A stretch of DNA of 64,000 nucleotides from CAWAND01 sp963783335 (GTDB taxonomy: Bacteria > Chloroflexota > Anaerolineae > Anaerolineales > E44-bin32). The translations under genes and the position numbers were made by a program. Under the pieces are notes generated by a model that saw only the letters and a program-made list of their open reading frames with translations, was not told the origin of the DNA and did not search any database. Shown one piece after another: positions 17,524-27,515 of this stretch. The stretch covers positions 434,001-498,000 of the forward strand of contig CAWAND010000010.1 of the NCBI GenBank assembly GCA_963783335.1, in the 5' to 3' direction. The first letter of the stretch is position 1, and each line of letters starts with the position of its first letter.

Positions 17524-20500
17524 ATGCGCACCGCTCCCCGCCTTGAATCTGTCGCCGTCGTGTGGCTCACCCTCCTGGCGCTGCTGGGCACGTTGGCAGC
17601 CGGGTGCGGCCGGTTTTCCACCCCCCTTCCGACACCCACGACAACCCCAACCGCCATCCCCACAACCTCTCCCCCGCCGCAGATCGACCTCGCCTGGCAA
17701 GATGACATCCAGGGCCTGTTGAGTCCGTTGGTCACATTCAAGCACCTTCCACCGGATTCGGGCCTGTCTCAGAGCGTGGCCACGTCCATCGTTCAAGACA
17801 AACAGGGATTCATCTGGATCGGCACACAAGACGGACTCAACCGATTCGATGGGCAGAGCTTCAAGATCTTTAAGCATGATCCCGACGACCATGTGACCGT
17901 GTCCGATAGCTTCATCACCCAGCTTGCCAAAGGCCCCGCGGGGGAACTTTGGGTCGGCACACATGCCGGCCTAGATCTCTATCATCCTGAAACCGAGAGC
18001 TTCAGCCACCTGTCGACCACTTCCGGACCGATCAATGTCATCAGAGTCGATCCGCGAGGGCAGTTGTGGGTTGGATCGCTCTCCGGGCTGGATCGAACTC
18101 GATCCCTCGACGGGAGAGGTTGCTCATTACGGCTACGTCGCTGGAGGGATGGAATCCTTGTTGAGCGATGCGATCACCGCCGTTGAGATCGGCCAGGATG
18201 GCATTGTATGGGTTGGATCCAATCTGGGGCTTGATCGCCTGGATACCAGGACTGGGAAAGCCAATCACTTCGTGCCCAATCTTCGGCAGCCCGGAAGCCT
18301 GCAGGGGCTCCCGGTGACAGCCATCCATGAGGATGTAGACGGGGTGTTGTGGGTAGGCACGAGCTCGGCTCTCAATCGGTTGGATCCAGGCGCAGCCGAA
18401 TTCGTCCACTATGTCGAAAACCCGCGCCGGCCCGGAAGCATCAGCAGCAGCACCGTCAACAGCCTCTACGAGGACGGTGCAGGCGACCTGTGGATCGCCA
18501 CGGATGGCGGCGGCCTGAACCGGCTTGATCGTGCCACCGGTCGCTTCGAAGCCTTCCAGCATGACCCAAGCGATCCGGACAGCTTGAGTGTGAACGCGGT
18601 TGTCTCCATCATGGAGGACAGCTCTGGCTTGTTGTGGGTAGGCACCTTCGGCGGCGGGGTGGATCGCTACGACCCAAAGCGAAACCGATTCTTGAAGATT
18701 CAGGCCAGCCCTTCAAGTGCACACGGCCTGTCCGACAACATCATCTGGTCAGTGGCCAAGGATCGCGCCGGCAGCTTGTGGCTTGGGACAGCCACCGGCG
18801 GGTTGTTCGCTGCCGAACCGGGCGCGGCCAGTTTTGTCAACTACCGCCACGATTCCGGCGACCCCTTCAGCTTGAGCGACGATCAAGTCTTTCGGGTGTT
18901 TGAGTCTATGGATGGATCACTTTGGATGGGAACGGCGGCCGGACTCGACCGTTTTGACCCGGTCCAGTCCATCTTTGTCCACTATGACACCGGCCCCGCT
19001 TTCGCCATCTGCGAGATCGAGGACGGAACTCTCTGGCTAGGCAGCACCAACCTCGGCCTGATCCATCTCGATCCACAGTCGCGCTCGAAGACCTCTTTTC
19101 GGAACCAACCCGACAACCCGGCCAGCTTGAGCGGTGACTTCGTGACCGCGATCGCGCCTTTGGGGGACGGCCGCTTGCTCGTCGGGACATTTGCCACCGG
19201 TTTGGATGTTTTCACTCCGGCGACCGGCACCTTCGAGCACGTCCGCCACATCGCTGGCGATCCAACAAGCTTGCCCAATGACACCGTGGTCAGCTTGTTC
19301 ACCCACAGCAACGGGGGGATTTGGGTCGGGACGGCCAACGGCCTGGCACGCTTTCAACCCGACACGAGGCTCTTTCGCACCTACGATGAAAGCGACGGCT
19401 TGCCCAACAGTCTCATCAACGCTATCCTGGAAGATGGTCAAGGTCTTCTGTGGGTGTCCACCAACCGTGGTTTGTCTCAATTCGACCCGATTGCGGAAAC
19501 CTTCAAGAACTTCGACACCTCCGACGGTCTCCAGTCGATGGAATTCAACCAGGGGTCGGCCTTCTTGGGGCCCGAGGGTGAGATGTACTTCGGCGGAATT
19601 GCCGGGCTGAATGCATTTCACCCGGCGGCCATCAAAGACGACCCCTTCGCTCCACCCGTTGTTCTGACCGACTTTCAATTGTTCAACGAGTCTGTGCCGA
19701 TAGACCTTGACTCGCCCTTGAAGCAAGCTATCGGCATGACGCGTGAAATCCAACTGACCCATAGGCAGGACTTCCTGACCTTCGAGTTCGCAGCCCTCGA
19801 TTACTCCGCTCCCGAGCAGATCCAATATGCATACAAGCTGGAGGGCCTGGATCCCAACTGGAACCTGGTCGGAGCCCGGCGATACGCCAGCTATCCGGGG
19901 CTGCCACCAGGCAGCTACACTTTCCGGGTTAAGGCTGCCAATCCGGATGGCATTTGGAACGACTCCGGCCCGGCTCTCAAGCTGACCATCTCCCCTCCAT
20001 TCTGGGCAGAGCCATGGTTTATCAGCTTGGCCGTGGTCCTGATCCTGGCCTCAGTTTCCGGCACGGTTTGGCTTCGATTCCGCATGGTCGAAACCCAGCG
20101 TCGCATGCTCGCCAAACAAGTTGCCGATCAGACACGCGAGCTTCGGCAGGCCAAGGAAGCGGCCGAGTCGGCCAATCGTTCCAAGAGCGTCTTCCTTGCC
20201 AATATCAGCCATGAACTCCGCACACCTCTGAATGCCATCATCGGATTCAGCCAGCTCATGCTCCGCCCGACCCCCGACGGACTGCCCCCTGATCTCTCTC
20301 CCCACCAGAAGGAGAGGCTGACCATTATCCGGCGCAGCGGGGAGCATCTTCTGGGCCTGATCAATGAGGTTCTCGAACTGTCCAAGATCGAAGCCGGCAA
20401 AACGGGCCTCTCATTGACAACGGTGGATGTCCCTCTTATGTTGAAAGGCTTGGAGAGCATGTTCTTGCTGCAGGCCCAGCAGAAAGGGCTTGGCCTGGAA

Positions 20501-21604
20501 TTTCACATTGAAAGTGACCTGCCTCCCCTGGTCCGGTGCGACGAGAACAAGCTTCGCCAGATCCTGATGAACCTGATCGGAAACGCCGTGAAGTTCACGC
20601 AGACCGGGACCGTCAGCCTCAAGGCCGGGACCTATCCGCTGTCCGACCGGGCTGCCGGCCATGACGACCTGGTCGGTTTGGAATTCATGGTCGAGGATAC
20701 CGGCCCCGGTATCCCACCCGAAGAACTCGAATCCGTCTTCGCACCATTCGTACAATCCTCCGCCGGCGTGGAGGCGCAAGTCGGCACCGGCCTGGGACTG
20801 ACCATCAGCCGCCAATTCGCCGAATTGATGGGCGGCGGCCTGACAGTGGAAAGCCAGATTGGAGAGGGCACGCGCTTCCGCCTGCGGCTCCCCTGCCAAC
20901 CCACCGAGTCGACGGATCCACCTCTCGCATCCGAAGATCGGGCGGCCTTGCGACTCTCGCCCGGCCAACCTGGATTCCGGCTCCTCGTGGCGGACGACAA
21001 CCAGGACAATCGACTGCTTATGGTGCATCTTCTCCAACCGCTGGGGTTCGAAGTGCGGCAGGCCGCCGACGGGCAGGAGGCACTTGAGGTCTGGCGCTCT
21101 TGGTCACCGCACTTGATCTGGATGGACATGCGCATGCCTCACATGGACGGCTTCCAAGCTACCCGCCAGATCAAGGCCACTCCTGCCGGGAAATCGACTG
21201 TGGTCATAGCTCTCACGGCCAGCGCTTTGGAGGACGACCGGGCCCAAATCCTTGCCGATGGGTGCGATGACTACCTTCGCAAACCCATCCGTGAGGCTGA
21301 CGTCGTGCGTCTGCTCGAAAAGCATCTGGACGCCAAATTCGATTATCTTTCACCAAGTGAAGGTCCAAGCGGAGCAGTTTCCGGCGACCCCAATCTTGCG
21401 CGCCTGCTGCGCGATCTGCCTTCCGAATGGCGCAACTCTCTGCGACACGCCGCCACGCTCGGATACGATCCCCAAATCCGCGAATTGATCGAAAGTGTGC
21501 GGTCAACCTGCCCGGAAATCGCTGGCACTCTTTCGCGGTTGGCGGATGACTACCAGCACCAGGCCATCCTCAACCTGCTCGCCCAAGCGGAGGACAAGCC
21601 ATGA
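17524..21604 (+). CDS. Hybrid histidine kinase with Reg_prop propeller, Y_Y_Y and REC (frameshifted)
   Basis: About 1,360 residues once one extra base near 18085-18095 is removed. Order: N-terminal signal with lipobox LAAGC; a large extracytoplasmic propeller of Reg_prop repeats (WIGTQDGLNRF, LWVGTHAGLDLY, IWVGTANGLARF and others) to about residue 740; a Y_Y_Y domain (YKLEGLDPNWNLVGARRYAS); a transmembrane helix at about 830-850; HisKA with phosphorylatable His in NISHELRTPLNAIIGF; HATPase (NLIGNAVKF, DTGPGIP, GTGLGLTIS); and a receiver (VADDNQDN, phospho-acceptor in WMDMRMPHMDG, KPI). Such proteins sense extracellular polymers or glycans in other phyla. ATG 17524 follows GGGAAGTGG. It overlaps the next start as ATGA. 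Confidence 0.85.
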
Positions 21605-22767
21605 ATCGGCACTTCGACACCGGTGCCTCCGACATCCTGGTGGTCGACGACACGACCCCCAACCTGCGCCTGCTGGGGGAAACGCTCTCCGCAAGGGGGC
21701 ACCGGGTTCGCACGGTCACCAGCGGAGCTCGGGCCATCGACTCGGCGCTGGCCAAGCCCCCAGATCTGATCTTGCTCGACATCCGGATGCCCGAGATGGA
21801 TGGGTTCGAGGTCTGCCGGAGACTCAAGGCAAATGAACGCACCCAGGCCGTGCCGATTATCTTCATCAGTGCGCTGAACGAGATCGAAGACAAGATGCTG
21901 GCCTTCCAATCCGGCGGTGTGGATTACATTACCAAGCCCTTCCAGGTGGAAGAAGTGCTGGCTCGTACCAATACCCACCTCGCCTTGCGGCGGCTTCAGA
22001 GAGAACTCGAGTCTCGTAACATGCGGCTCGAAAGGGAGATGGATCTGGCCGGCAAAGTTCAGGCGAGTTTCCTTCCGCACAGCCTGGTTCACGTCGAAGG
22101 CTGGGATCTTTCGGCTTGCCTGCATCCCGCCCGCGCCACGTCGGGAGATTTCTACGACGTCCTACCCCTTCCCGGAGGCCAAATCGGCCTTCTAATTGCC
22201 GACGTGGTGGATAAGGGCGTGCCGGCCGCCTTGCTCATGGCCATGAGTTGGGGGCTCCTGTGCAGTCACACATCTGAAGGGGACAGTGCTCCGACCGAAG
22301 TATTCGATCAGGTCAACCACACCCTCGTCCAGCACCTGGGTGGCATGCAGTTCTTGACGGTTTTTCTGGGGATCCTTGACCCCGCCTCCGGTCGCCTGAC
22401 CTACGCCAACGCCGGGCATCCGCCTCCGCTGCTCTTGGCAGCCGACGGCCAAGAACCGATCCGCCTGGGACGCACCGGGCCGCCGCTGGGTGTCTTGGAA
22501 AGATCCACGTGGGAAGAAAGGGATGTGACGGTAGCCGCCGGTGAAGCGGTACTCTTCTACACCGACGGCATCACCGAGGCCACCCGCCAGGCCTCATTCT
22601 ATGGCCTCGAACGTCTGGCTCAGACCGCCCGCAGCCTCTGGCCGTCGGACGGGGCGGAGAGCCTGCTGTCCGGCGTGTTTAACGATGTGCAGGCGTTCTC
22701 CGCGGAGGAACCCCAATCGGATGATATCGCCCTGTTGACCGTCACTCGCCAAATCGCCTCAGCCTAG
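21601..22767 (+). CDS. Response regulator with SpoIIE-type PP2C output
   Basis: A 388-residue protein. Residues 10-125 are a receiver domain (VVDDTTPN, phospho-acceptor in LLDIRMPEMDGFE, KPF). A short coiled linker (RLQRELESRNMRLEREM) leads to an RsbU/SpoIIE PP2C phosphatase (ATSGDFYDVLP, LIADVVDKGVPAALLM, YANAGHPPPLL, FYTDGITEA, SDDIALL). It overlaps the hybrid kinase stop by 4 bases and is almost certainly its phosphorelay partner, converting an outside signal into dephosphorylation of an unknown STAS-type protein. Confidence 0.9.
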   Translation: MNRHFDTGASDILVVDDTTPNLRLLGETLSARGHRVRTVTSGARAIDSALAKPPDLILLDIRMPEMDGFEVCRRLKANERTQAVPIIFISALNEIEDKMLAFQSGGVDYITKPFQVEEVLARTNTHLALRRLQRELESRNMRLEREMDLAGKVQASFLPHSLVHVEGWDLSACLHPARATSGDFYDVLPLPGGQIGLLIADVVDKGVPAALLMAMSWGLLCSHTSEGDSAPTEVFDQVNHTLVQHLGGMQFLTVFLGILDPASGRLTYANAGHPPPLLLAADGQEPIRLGRTGPPLGVLERSTWEERDVTVAAGEAVLFYTDGITEATRQASFYGLERLAQTARSLWPSDGAESLLSGVFNDVQAFSAEEPQSDDIALLTVTRQIASA

Positions 22768-22792
22768 GTCATCCAACCAGAACAATGCCCTG

Positions 22793-23641
22793 ATGGACCG
22801 TCGACGCCGCATGCTAGAATCGCTTGCACTCATGCCTGCCGCGGAAGATTTTGGCCATCGTATGCGTCCACCAACAGAAGCAGAACGCGGCTCAATCCGT
22901 GTCGACCTCCTGCAAGGTCCCCCCCAACCGGGAGACTGGCCTCTGCACATTCCGCCCCGGACAGTTCACGTCTGGGGTTTTGATGTTGGCCGCCTCGAAG
23001 ATCATTGGGAAGACTACCAAGATGATCTGGATGATGAAGAGAAGTCGCGTGCTGCCAGGTTCGCCTTCCCCAAAGACCGGCGCGCCTATGTCCTTCGCCA
23101 TACTCTTCTAAGAAGGCTTGTCGGAGCCTATCTCGGGGTTCACGCTTCGCGGCCGGAGTTTGTGGCTGGCCGCATGGGAAAGCCCTCTCTCAAGCCAGCT
23201 CCCGATCAGAGTTGGCTGGCTTTCAGCATGGCGGCTTCCTGGCCGGTCGTCTTGTTTGCATTTGCCAGCCACCACGAGCTGGGCGTGGACGTCGAACGCA
23301 TCCGCCCAATTGACGAAGCAGCCGACATCGCGGCGACCCACTTTACCGCTCAGGAGCAGCAGGCGCTCAGCGCCGCCCTGCCAGCGGATCAGCCACGCAC
23401 ATTTTTTGGAATTTGGACCCGCAAGGAGGCACTGGTCAAAGCCATCGGCATCGGGCTGACGGCCGACCTGTCCAGCCTGGACGTGCTCCATCGCCCGGAG
23501 CTGGTGCCGCACGACAGCCCGGCCGGAGCGGAGATCTCAGAGGTCTGGGCGCTGGCCGATCTCGACCTGGGCCCTGGACTCGCAGCCGCGCTTTGCCTTC
23601 CCGCAGGCTGGGCCATCGTCGCCTTACCCGACTCAGATTAG
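22793..23641 (+). CDS. 4'-phosphopantetheinyl transferase (Sfp-type)
   Basis: Up to 282 residues. GVDVERIRP and FFGIWTRKEALVKAIGIGL are the two signature motifs holding the Mg2+ and CoA-binding residues of Sfp-type transferases, which activate acyl or peptidyl carrier proteins. The usual F-x-x-SHS motif is replaced by LAFSMAASWP, so the CoA-contacting His is missing. No carrier-protein pathway is in the window. The start is unclear: none of ATG 22793, 22811, 22832 or 22862 has a ribosome site, and a TAGAAT box at 22815-22820 would suit a start at 22832 or later. Its end overlaps the convergent SDR gene by 4 bases. Confidence 0.82.
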   Translation: MDRRRRMLESLALMPAAEDFGHRMRPPTEAERGSIRVDLLQGPPQPGDWPLHIPPRTVHVWGFDVGRLEDHWEDYQDDLDDEEKSRAARFAFPKDRRAYVLRHTLLRRLVGAYLGVHASRPEFVAGRMGKPSLKPAPDQSWLAFSMAASWPVVLFAFASHHELGVDVERIRPIDEAADIAATHFTAQEQQALSAALPADQPRTFFGIWTRKEALVKAIGIGLTADLSSLDVLHRPELVPHDSPAGAEISEVWALADLDLGPGLAAALCLPAGWAIVALPDSD

Positions 23642-24450
23642 CCTGAAGCGTCGGGGTCAATTCCGTCGATGACATGCCGCTTGATGATGGGCGCTGTCAG
23701 GAAACGCCACATCAGCTTCGGCCTTGTCAGCCATTTGATCTGCGCGCCGTTCTTCCCATTGGCCAGCACCTGATCCGCCATCCAGGGTGCCACCGTCTCG
23801 GCCCTATCGGCAATGATGTTGAAGATGGATTTGACGCGGTCCCACTCCTCCGGGCGGCCCCGGTACTGCCCGACCACCAGATCCGTCAGAACCATCCCCG
23901 GCTGAAGGGAACCGACGCGCACCGGCGTGTCACTTGCCTCCTGTGCCAGCGCCTGGTTGAAGTAGCGCAGGCCATATTTGCTGGTGCCGTAGAAAATGAG
24001 GCCATGCTGCTGGCGGCCGTCGCTGCCCATGCCCTCCATGTTGTAAATGTCCCCCCCGCCCTGGGCCAGCATGCCCTTCATGGCCACCATGGAGCCATAC
24101 ATCGCCCCGACAAGATTGGTCTCAATCACCGATCGGATGACTTCCGGCGGCTGGTCCCAAGGCGCAGTCGGCCGGTGGCCGAGGCCTGCGTTGTTGACCC
24201 AGATATCCACTCTACCGAAGTGGTCCACTGCGGCATCCCATAACCCCTGAACCTGTTCGTGGGCGGTCACATCGGCGGCGTGGCCGACCAGCCGCTCCGC
24301 CCCCACTTTGGCCGCCAACGATGCCACGGATGCCTCGGTGCTGGAAGCGGTTCTTCCATTAAGCATCACCGCACAGCCTCGGTCCAAGAAGGCCTGGGCA
24401 AGACTCAAGCCGATACCACGTGTGCTTCCCGTGATTACGATGGTGGTCAT
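23638..24450 (-). CDS. Short-chain dehydrogenase, chlorophyll b reductase-like branch
   Basis: A 270-residue Rossmann oxidoreductase. TGSTRGIG binds the dinucleotide, NGRT suggests NADP(H), NNAG is the structural motif and YGTSK is the catalytic Tyr-x-x-x-Lys, with Ser in MEGMGSDG. The text around IYNMEGMGSDG and the LMWRFLTAPI tail resemble the NYC1/NOL chlorophyll b reductase group and bacterial relatives of unknown substrate. ATG 24450 follows GAGGCG. A CRP-like site lies 134 bases upstream in a divergent region. Confidence 0.82.
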   Translation of the reverse strand: MTTIVITGSTRGIGLSLAQAFLDRGCAVMLNGRTASSTEASVASLAAKVGAERLVGHAADVTAHEQVQGLWDAAVDHFGRVDIWVNNAGLGHRPTAPWDQPPEVIRSVIETNLVGAMYGSMVAMKGMLAQGGGDIYNMEGMGSDGRQQHGLIFYGTSKYGLRYFNQALAQEASDTPVRVGSLQPGMVLTDLVVGQYRGRPEEWDRVKSIFNIIADRAETVAPWMADQVLANGKNGAQIKWLTRPKLMWRFLTAPIIKRHVIDGIDPDASG

Positions 24451-24583
24451 TTTTCGCCTCAAATGTCTCAGCAAACGATGGGCCGATCCTGCCTACCCAG
24501 TCTACCGCGACCCCCATTGTCCGGTTTGACGCTCTCCCTGGATCCAAGTCGCAACATGTCCGCAAGAAGTGGGTCATGTCCAT

Positions 24584-24603
24584 ATTGTGAAAAACATCAC
24601 TAA
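24584..24603. promoter_or_regulatory. CRP-like palindromic operator (weaker)
   Basis: ATTGTGAAAAACATCACTAA keeps TTGTGA and TCAC but has a weak outer right half. It is placed between the divergent SDR gene and the SH3-like lipoprotein gene. Confidence 0.5.
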
Positions 24604-24768
24604 CGGCCGGGGCACGCTGTAAGGATGACAGACAATGGGAGCTACGACGCCCCAGCGCTCAAGCAAGCCGACGCAGGCGTACTGTGGCCGGCGCCATCGA
24701 CTGATATCCGCGTGCCGCTCTGGCGGAAGTCTCTTGAAATCCAATTCAACCGGCCCAAGCCTAGCGGA

Positions 24769-24797
24769 TTGTTGAGATCGTCCGCTTGCCCTAGAAT
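24769..24797 (+). promoter_or_regulatory. Sigma-70-type promoter for the SH3-like lipoprotein
   Basis: TTGTTG (24769-24774), a 17-bp spacer and TAGAAT (24792-24797) lie 45 bases upstream of ATG 24842. Confidence 0.55.
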
Positions 24798-24841
24798 AGG
24801 TACGTTCGCTTGGGTGTTCTGCGTTGAATAGGAGACCACTT

Positions 24842-25732
24842 ATGCCATTCCATCGCGTCCGATTCACGGCGCTGCTGGGCCTAGCTGCCATCATGGTGTC
24901 TGCCTGTGCACTGTCCGGCCTGCTCCTCCCGGGGAGCAAACCGGCGGAAGAGGCTACGCAGACCATGCAAGCGGTGGCCACTGAGGCTCAGGCCACACTG
25001 GACGCGGCATCGCAGCCAACGCCGGGGGAGGCCAGCACGGCGACCTCGGCCCCGCCGGCAGCCTCTTCCACCCCTGCCCCCAGCGACACTCCGGCAGTCA
25101 CCGACACCCCTGCGAACACCGCCACGCCCACCGTCCCCATTGCGCATGTCAACCAGAACACGAACTGCCGAACGGGACCGGGCACCATGTATGACTTGCG
25201 CTACACGGCCGGCGCCGGAACCGACCTGACGGTTGTCGGGCGGACCACGGCGAACGACTACCTCATCGTGAATGATCCCAATCACGCCGGCCAAACCTGC
25301 TGGCTTTGGCTGCGCTACGTGGATGTCAGCGGCGACATCAGCGTCTTGCCGCTCAGCACGCCGCCCCCGACGCCTACGCCCTCCATTGGATTCAGCGCCA
25401 GCTATTCCTATATGGAGGGCCGTGTGGGTTGGGATCCGGGATTCAAGATTGAAAACACGGGCAGCCTGACCTTGAAATCTGTCTCGGTCACGGCCAAGGA
25501 TAATGACACCGGCACCTCGGAGAGCTTCTCGGGGGACAACTTCGACAAGCTCGGCGGCTGCCCGGTGGTAACCGGCATCCCCAAGCTGGAACCGGGCGAC
25601 ACGGGCTACGCCTACGCGCACTCGTTCGCTTATGATCCGAGCGGCCACTCGATGCACGCCACGATTAAGGTTTGCAGCGAAACGGGCTTGGGAGGATTGT
25701 GCGCTACACGTTCATTTGACTTCACCCCTTAA
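24842..25732 (+). CDS. Lipoprotein with SH3-like (SH3b) domain
   Basis: A 296-residue lipoprotein (lipobox MVSAC). A long Thr/Pro/Ala linker covers residues about 45-100, then an SH3b-type module with NTNCRTGPGTMYDLRY, TVVGRTTANDYLIV and CWLWLRYVDVSGD, and a C-terminal beta domain (SYSYMEGRVGWDPGFKIENTG). SH3b domains usually bind peptidoglycan or surface ligands. TAGGAGA precedes ATG 24842, which is chosen over TTG 24824. Confidence 0.82.
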   Translation: MPFHRVRFTALLGLAAIMVSACALSGLLLPGSKPAEEATQTMQAVATEAQATLDAASQPTPGEASTATSAPPAASSTPAPSDTPAVTDTPANTATPTVPIAHVNQNTNCRTGPGTMYDLRYTAGAGTDLTVVGRTTANDYLIVNDPNHAGQTCWLWLRYVDVSGDISVLPLSTPPPTPTPSIGFSASYSYMEGRVGWDPGFKIENTGSLTLKSVSVTAKDNDTGTSESFSGDNFDKLGGCPVVTGIPKLEPGDTGYAYAHSFAYDPSGHSMHATIKVCSETGLGGLCATRSFDFTP

Positions 25733-25751
25733 GCTTGACCGGCAACGCGAC

Positions 25752-25782
25752 CGGGCGGCGGCTGAGTATGGGCCGCCGCCCG
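25752..25782. terminator. Hairpin between convergent genes
   Basis: CGGGCGGCGGC (25752-25762) pairs perfectly with GCCGCCGCCCG (25772-25782) around a 9-base loop, followed by ATTGATT. It separates the SH3-like lipoprotein from the end of the cytochrome operon and may terminate both. Confidence 0.6.
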
Positions 25783-25834
25783 ATTGATTCCCCCCAACCA
25801 TGGCGATCTTGATTTCCCCGATCGTTCCTCGCCG

Positions 25835-27454
25835 CTAGTCGTCCCCCCCGTCGCCTTCCCTGCCATTTCTATGGCAGGCCACACAGTTGCTCAGATTCCT
25901 GATTCTCTCTTCGGCATGTTTCCTCTGAATGCGATCTCGGTTGTGACAGTTGTAGCACGTATAGCTGGTGTAGCCGCTGGGATGGCAAGTGGCGCACTGG
26001 CCGCCTGCCCTGCCGTGGTTGAGCGGGAAGCTGTGGGGACCATTGAAGGCAGCCGGGCGCCAGGCCGACGTCGAGTGGCAACTGGCGCAGTTGGTGCCGA
26101 AGAGCCCTGCATGGAAGGCGGGTTCGGCATGGCAGGCGGCACAAGCTGTGGGGGTCCCCTGGAATTGGCCTCCGGTATGGCAGGTGGTGCATGCGAGGTT
26201 GGTGTGCGCACCTGTGAGCTTGAATCGGCTCAGATTATGATCGAAGGTCGCATCCGTCCAGATGGTCGGCTTGTGGCAAGCAGCACAGTCTGTCCCGAAT
26301 GCCCCGTTATGCGCGTCATCCTGGAGGTGGCATCCGGCACAATCCGAGGGCGCTGGGCTGACATGACTCGGGGCATGGCAGTCGCTGCAGGCGATACCGA
26401 CATGGGCCTGAGTCAAAGCGAAGCCGGTCACGGCGTGATCAAATTGGACACTTGTCCAGACCGAAGTGTCATGGCAGTCGGCGCAATCGTTCCCCAGCCG
26501 CCCCTGGTGGGGGTCATCCTGTCCATGGCAGCCGACGCAGCTTGACGGCACCCGGCTCGTATTGCCTTTCACATGGCAGTCGCTGCAAGACAGATCTATG
26601 TGCTTGCCGGTGATGGGGAATCCCACATCCGCATGATTGAGATTCACTTCAGGCCAGCGGGTGGACATGTGGCAGGCAGCACAATCATCCCCAAGTCGTC
26701 CCGCATGGGCATCGTCTTTCGCGTGACAGCCGACGCAGCTGGTCGGAGCAGACTTCAGATCATCCAGGGTGCGCGCCACGGCATGGCATGCCTGGCACTC
26801 GAGCGACGCATGCGACGCCACAAGTGGGAATCCGGTGGTCGCATGATCGAAGTTCGAGCTGAAAGACTCGAGTCCGTTGTGACAGTTCAGACAAGCAGAA
26901 CCGAAGGTGACCTCGTGAGGCATGAAGGTGACACCTTCCATCTTCAGGTGACAGCGGGAACATTCTTTGACGTCGAATTCGCGCAGCCCCTGGGTGTGAC
27001 AATCCTTACAGGCGAATTGGCTTCCGTTGTCCAGATGAGTATGGGCGTCGAGGGAATAGCCGAAGGCATAGTGTGGAAAATTGTCAAATGTCGCTCGAGT
27101 TAGCGAAGCCTTCGGGCCACCATGCTCCGTGTGACAGTCCCGACAGGCCCCAGAAGCGGGCAATCGCCCATGCAGTGAATCCGGCCGGGCCAGCTCCTGC
27201 TGAACGTCTTTGTGGCAGGCCAGGCATCGATCGGCCATGGTCGCCGGACTCCAGAACGGCGTGTGGCAATCGTCACACGCGAGGTCCGCATGGCTTGATG
27301 GACCTTGCGCCATCTGGGCGGCAGCGACGTCGTTGAGCGGTCCCGGGCTGAAGATCCTGCCCCGCGTGACCGCCGAAGCTCCCACCACCAGCAGCGGGGT
27401 AAGAAGCCCTGCGATCAGACCGGCTTTCGAGAACTTACGCCATGATTGAGGCAC
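25835..27454 (-). CDS. 21-heme c-type cytochrome
   Basis: A 539-residue extracytoplasmic protein with an N-terminal signal anchor (AGLIAGLLTPLLVVGASAV) and 21 CxxCH motifs. The layout is six N-terminal motifs, four triplet modules (CQACH/CVGCH/CAACH and so on, about 65-67 residues each) and three C-terminal motifs. Each module carries extra His residues in SH/AH, DDAH and FDH that could be distal heme ligands. It starts at GTG 27454 with ACGGAG upstream. It is the last gene of the electron-transfer operon, 61 bases after its 36-heme paralogue. Likely role: surface or extracellular electron conductor. Confidence 0.9.
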   Translation of the reverse strand: MPQSWRKFSKAGLIAGLLTPLLVVGASAVTRGRIFSPGPLNDVAAAQMAQGPSSHADLACDDCHTPFWSPATMADRCLACHKDVQQELARPDSLHGRLPASGACRDCHTEHGGPKASLTRATFDNFPHYAFGYSLDAHTHLDNGSQFACKDCHTQGLREFDVKECSRCHLKMEGVTFMPHEVTFGSACLNCHNGLESFSSNFDHATTGFPLVASHASLECQACHAVARTLDDLKSAPTSCVGCHAKDDAHAGRLGDDCAACHMSTRWPEVNLNHADVGFPITGKHIDLSCSDCHVKGNTSRVPSSCVGCHGQDDPHQGRLGNDCADCHDTSVWTSVQFDHAVTGFALTQAHVGIACSDCHAPSHVSPAPSDCAGCHLQDDAHNGAFGTDCAACHKPTIWTDATFDHNLSRFKLTGAHTNLACTTCHTGGQFQGTPTACAACHAEPAFHAGLFGTNCASCHSTSAWRPAAFNGPHSFPLNHGRAGGQCATCHPSGYTSYTCYNCHNRDRIQRKHAEERIRNLSNCVACHRNGREGDGGDD

Positions 27455-27515
27455 GAGACTCCGTTGAATAGCTCACAGCTTTCCCCTTCACCAGCCCTTA
27501 TCGGCTTCGGCGCCC

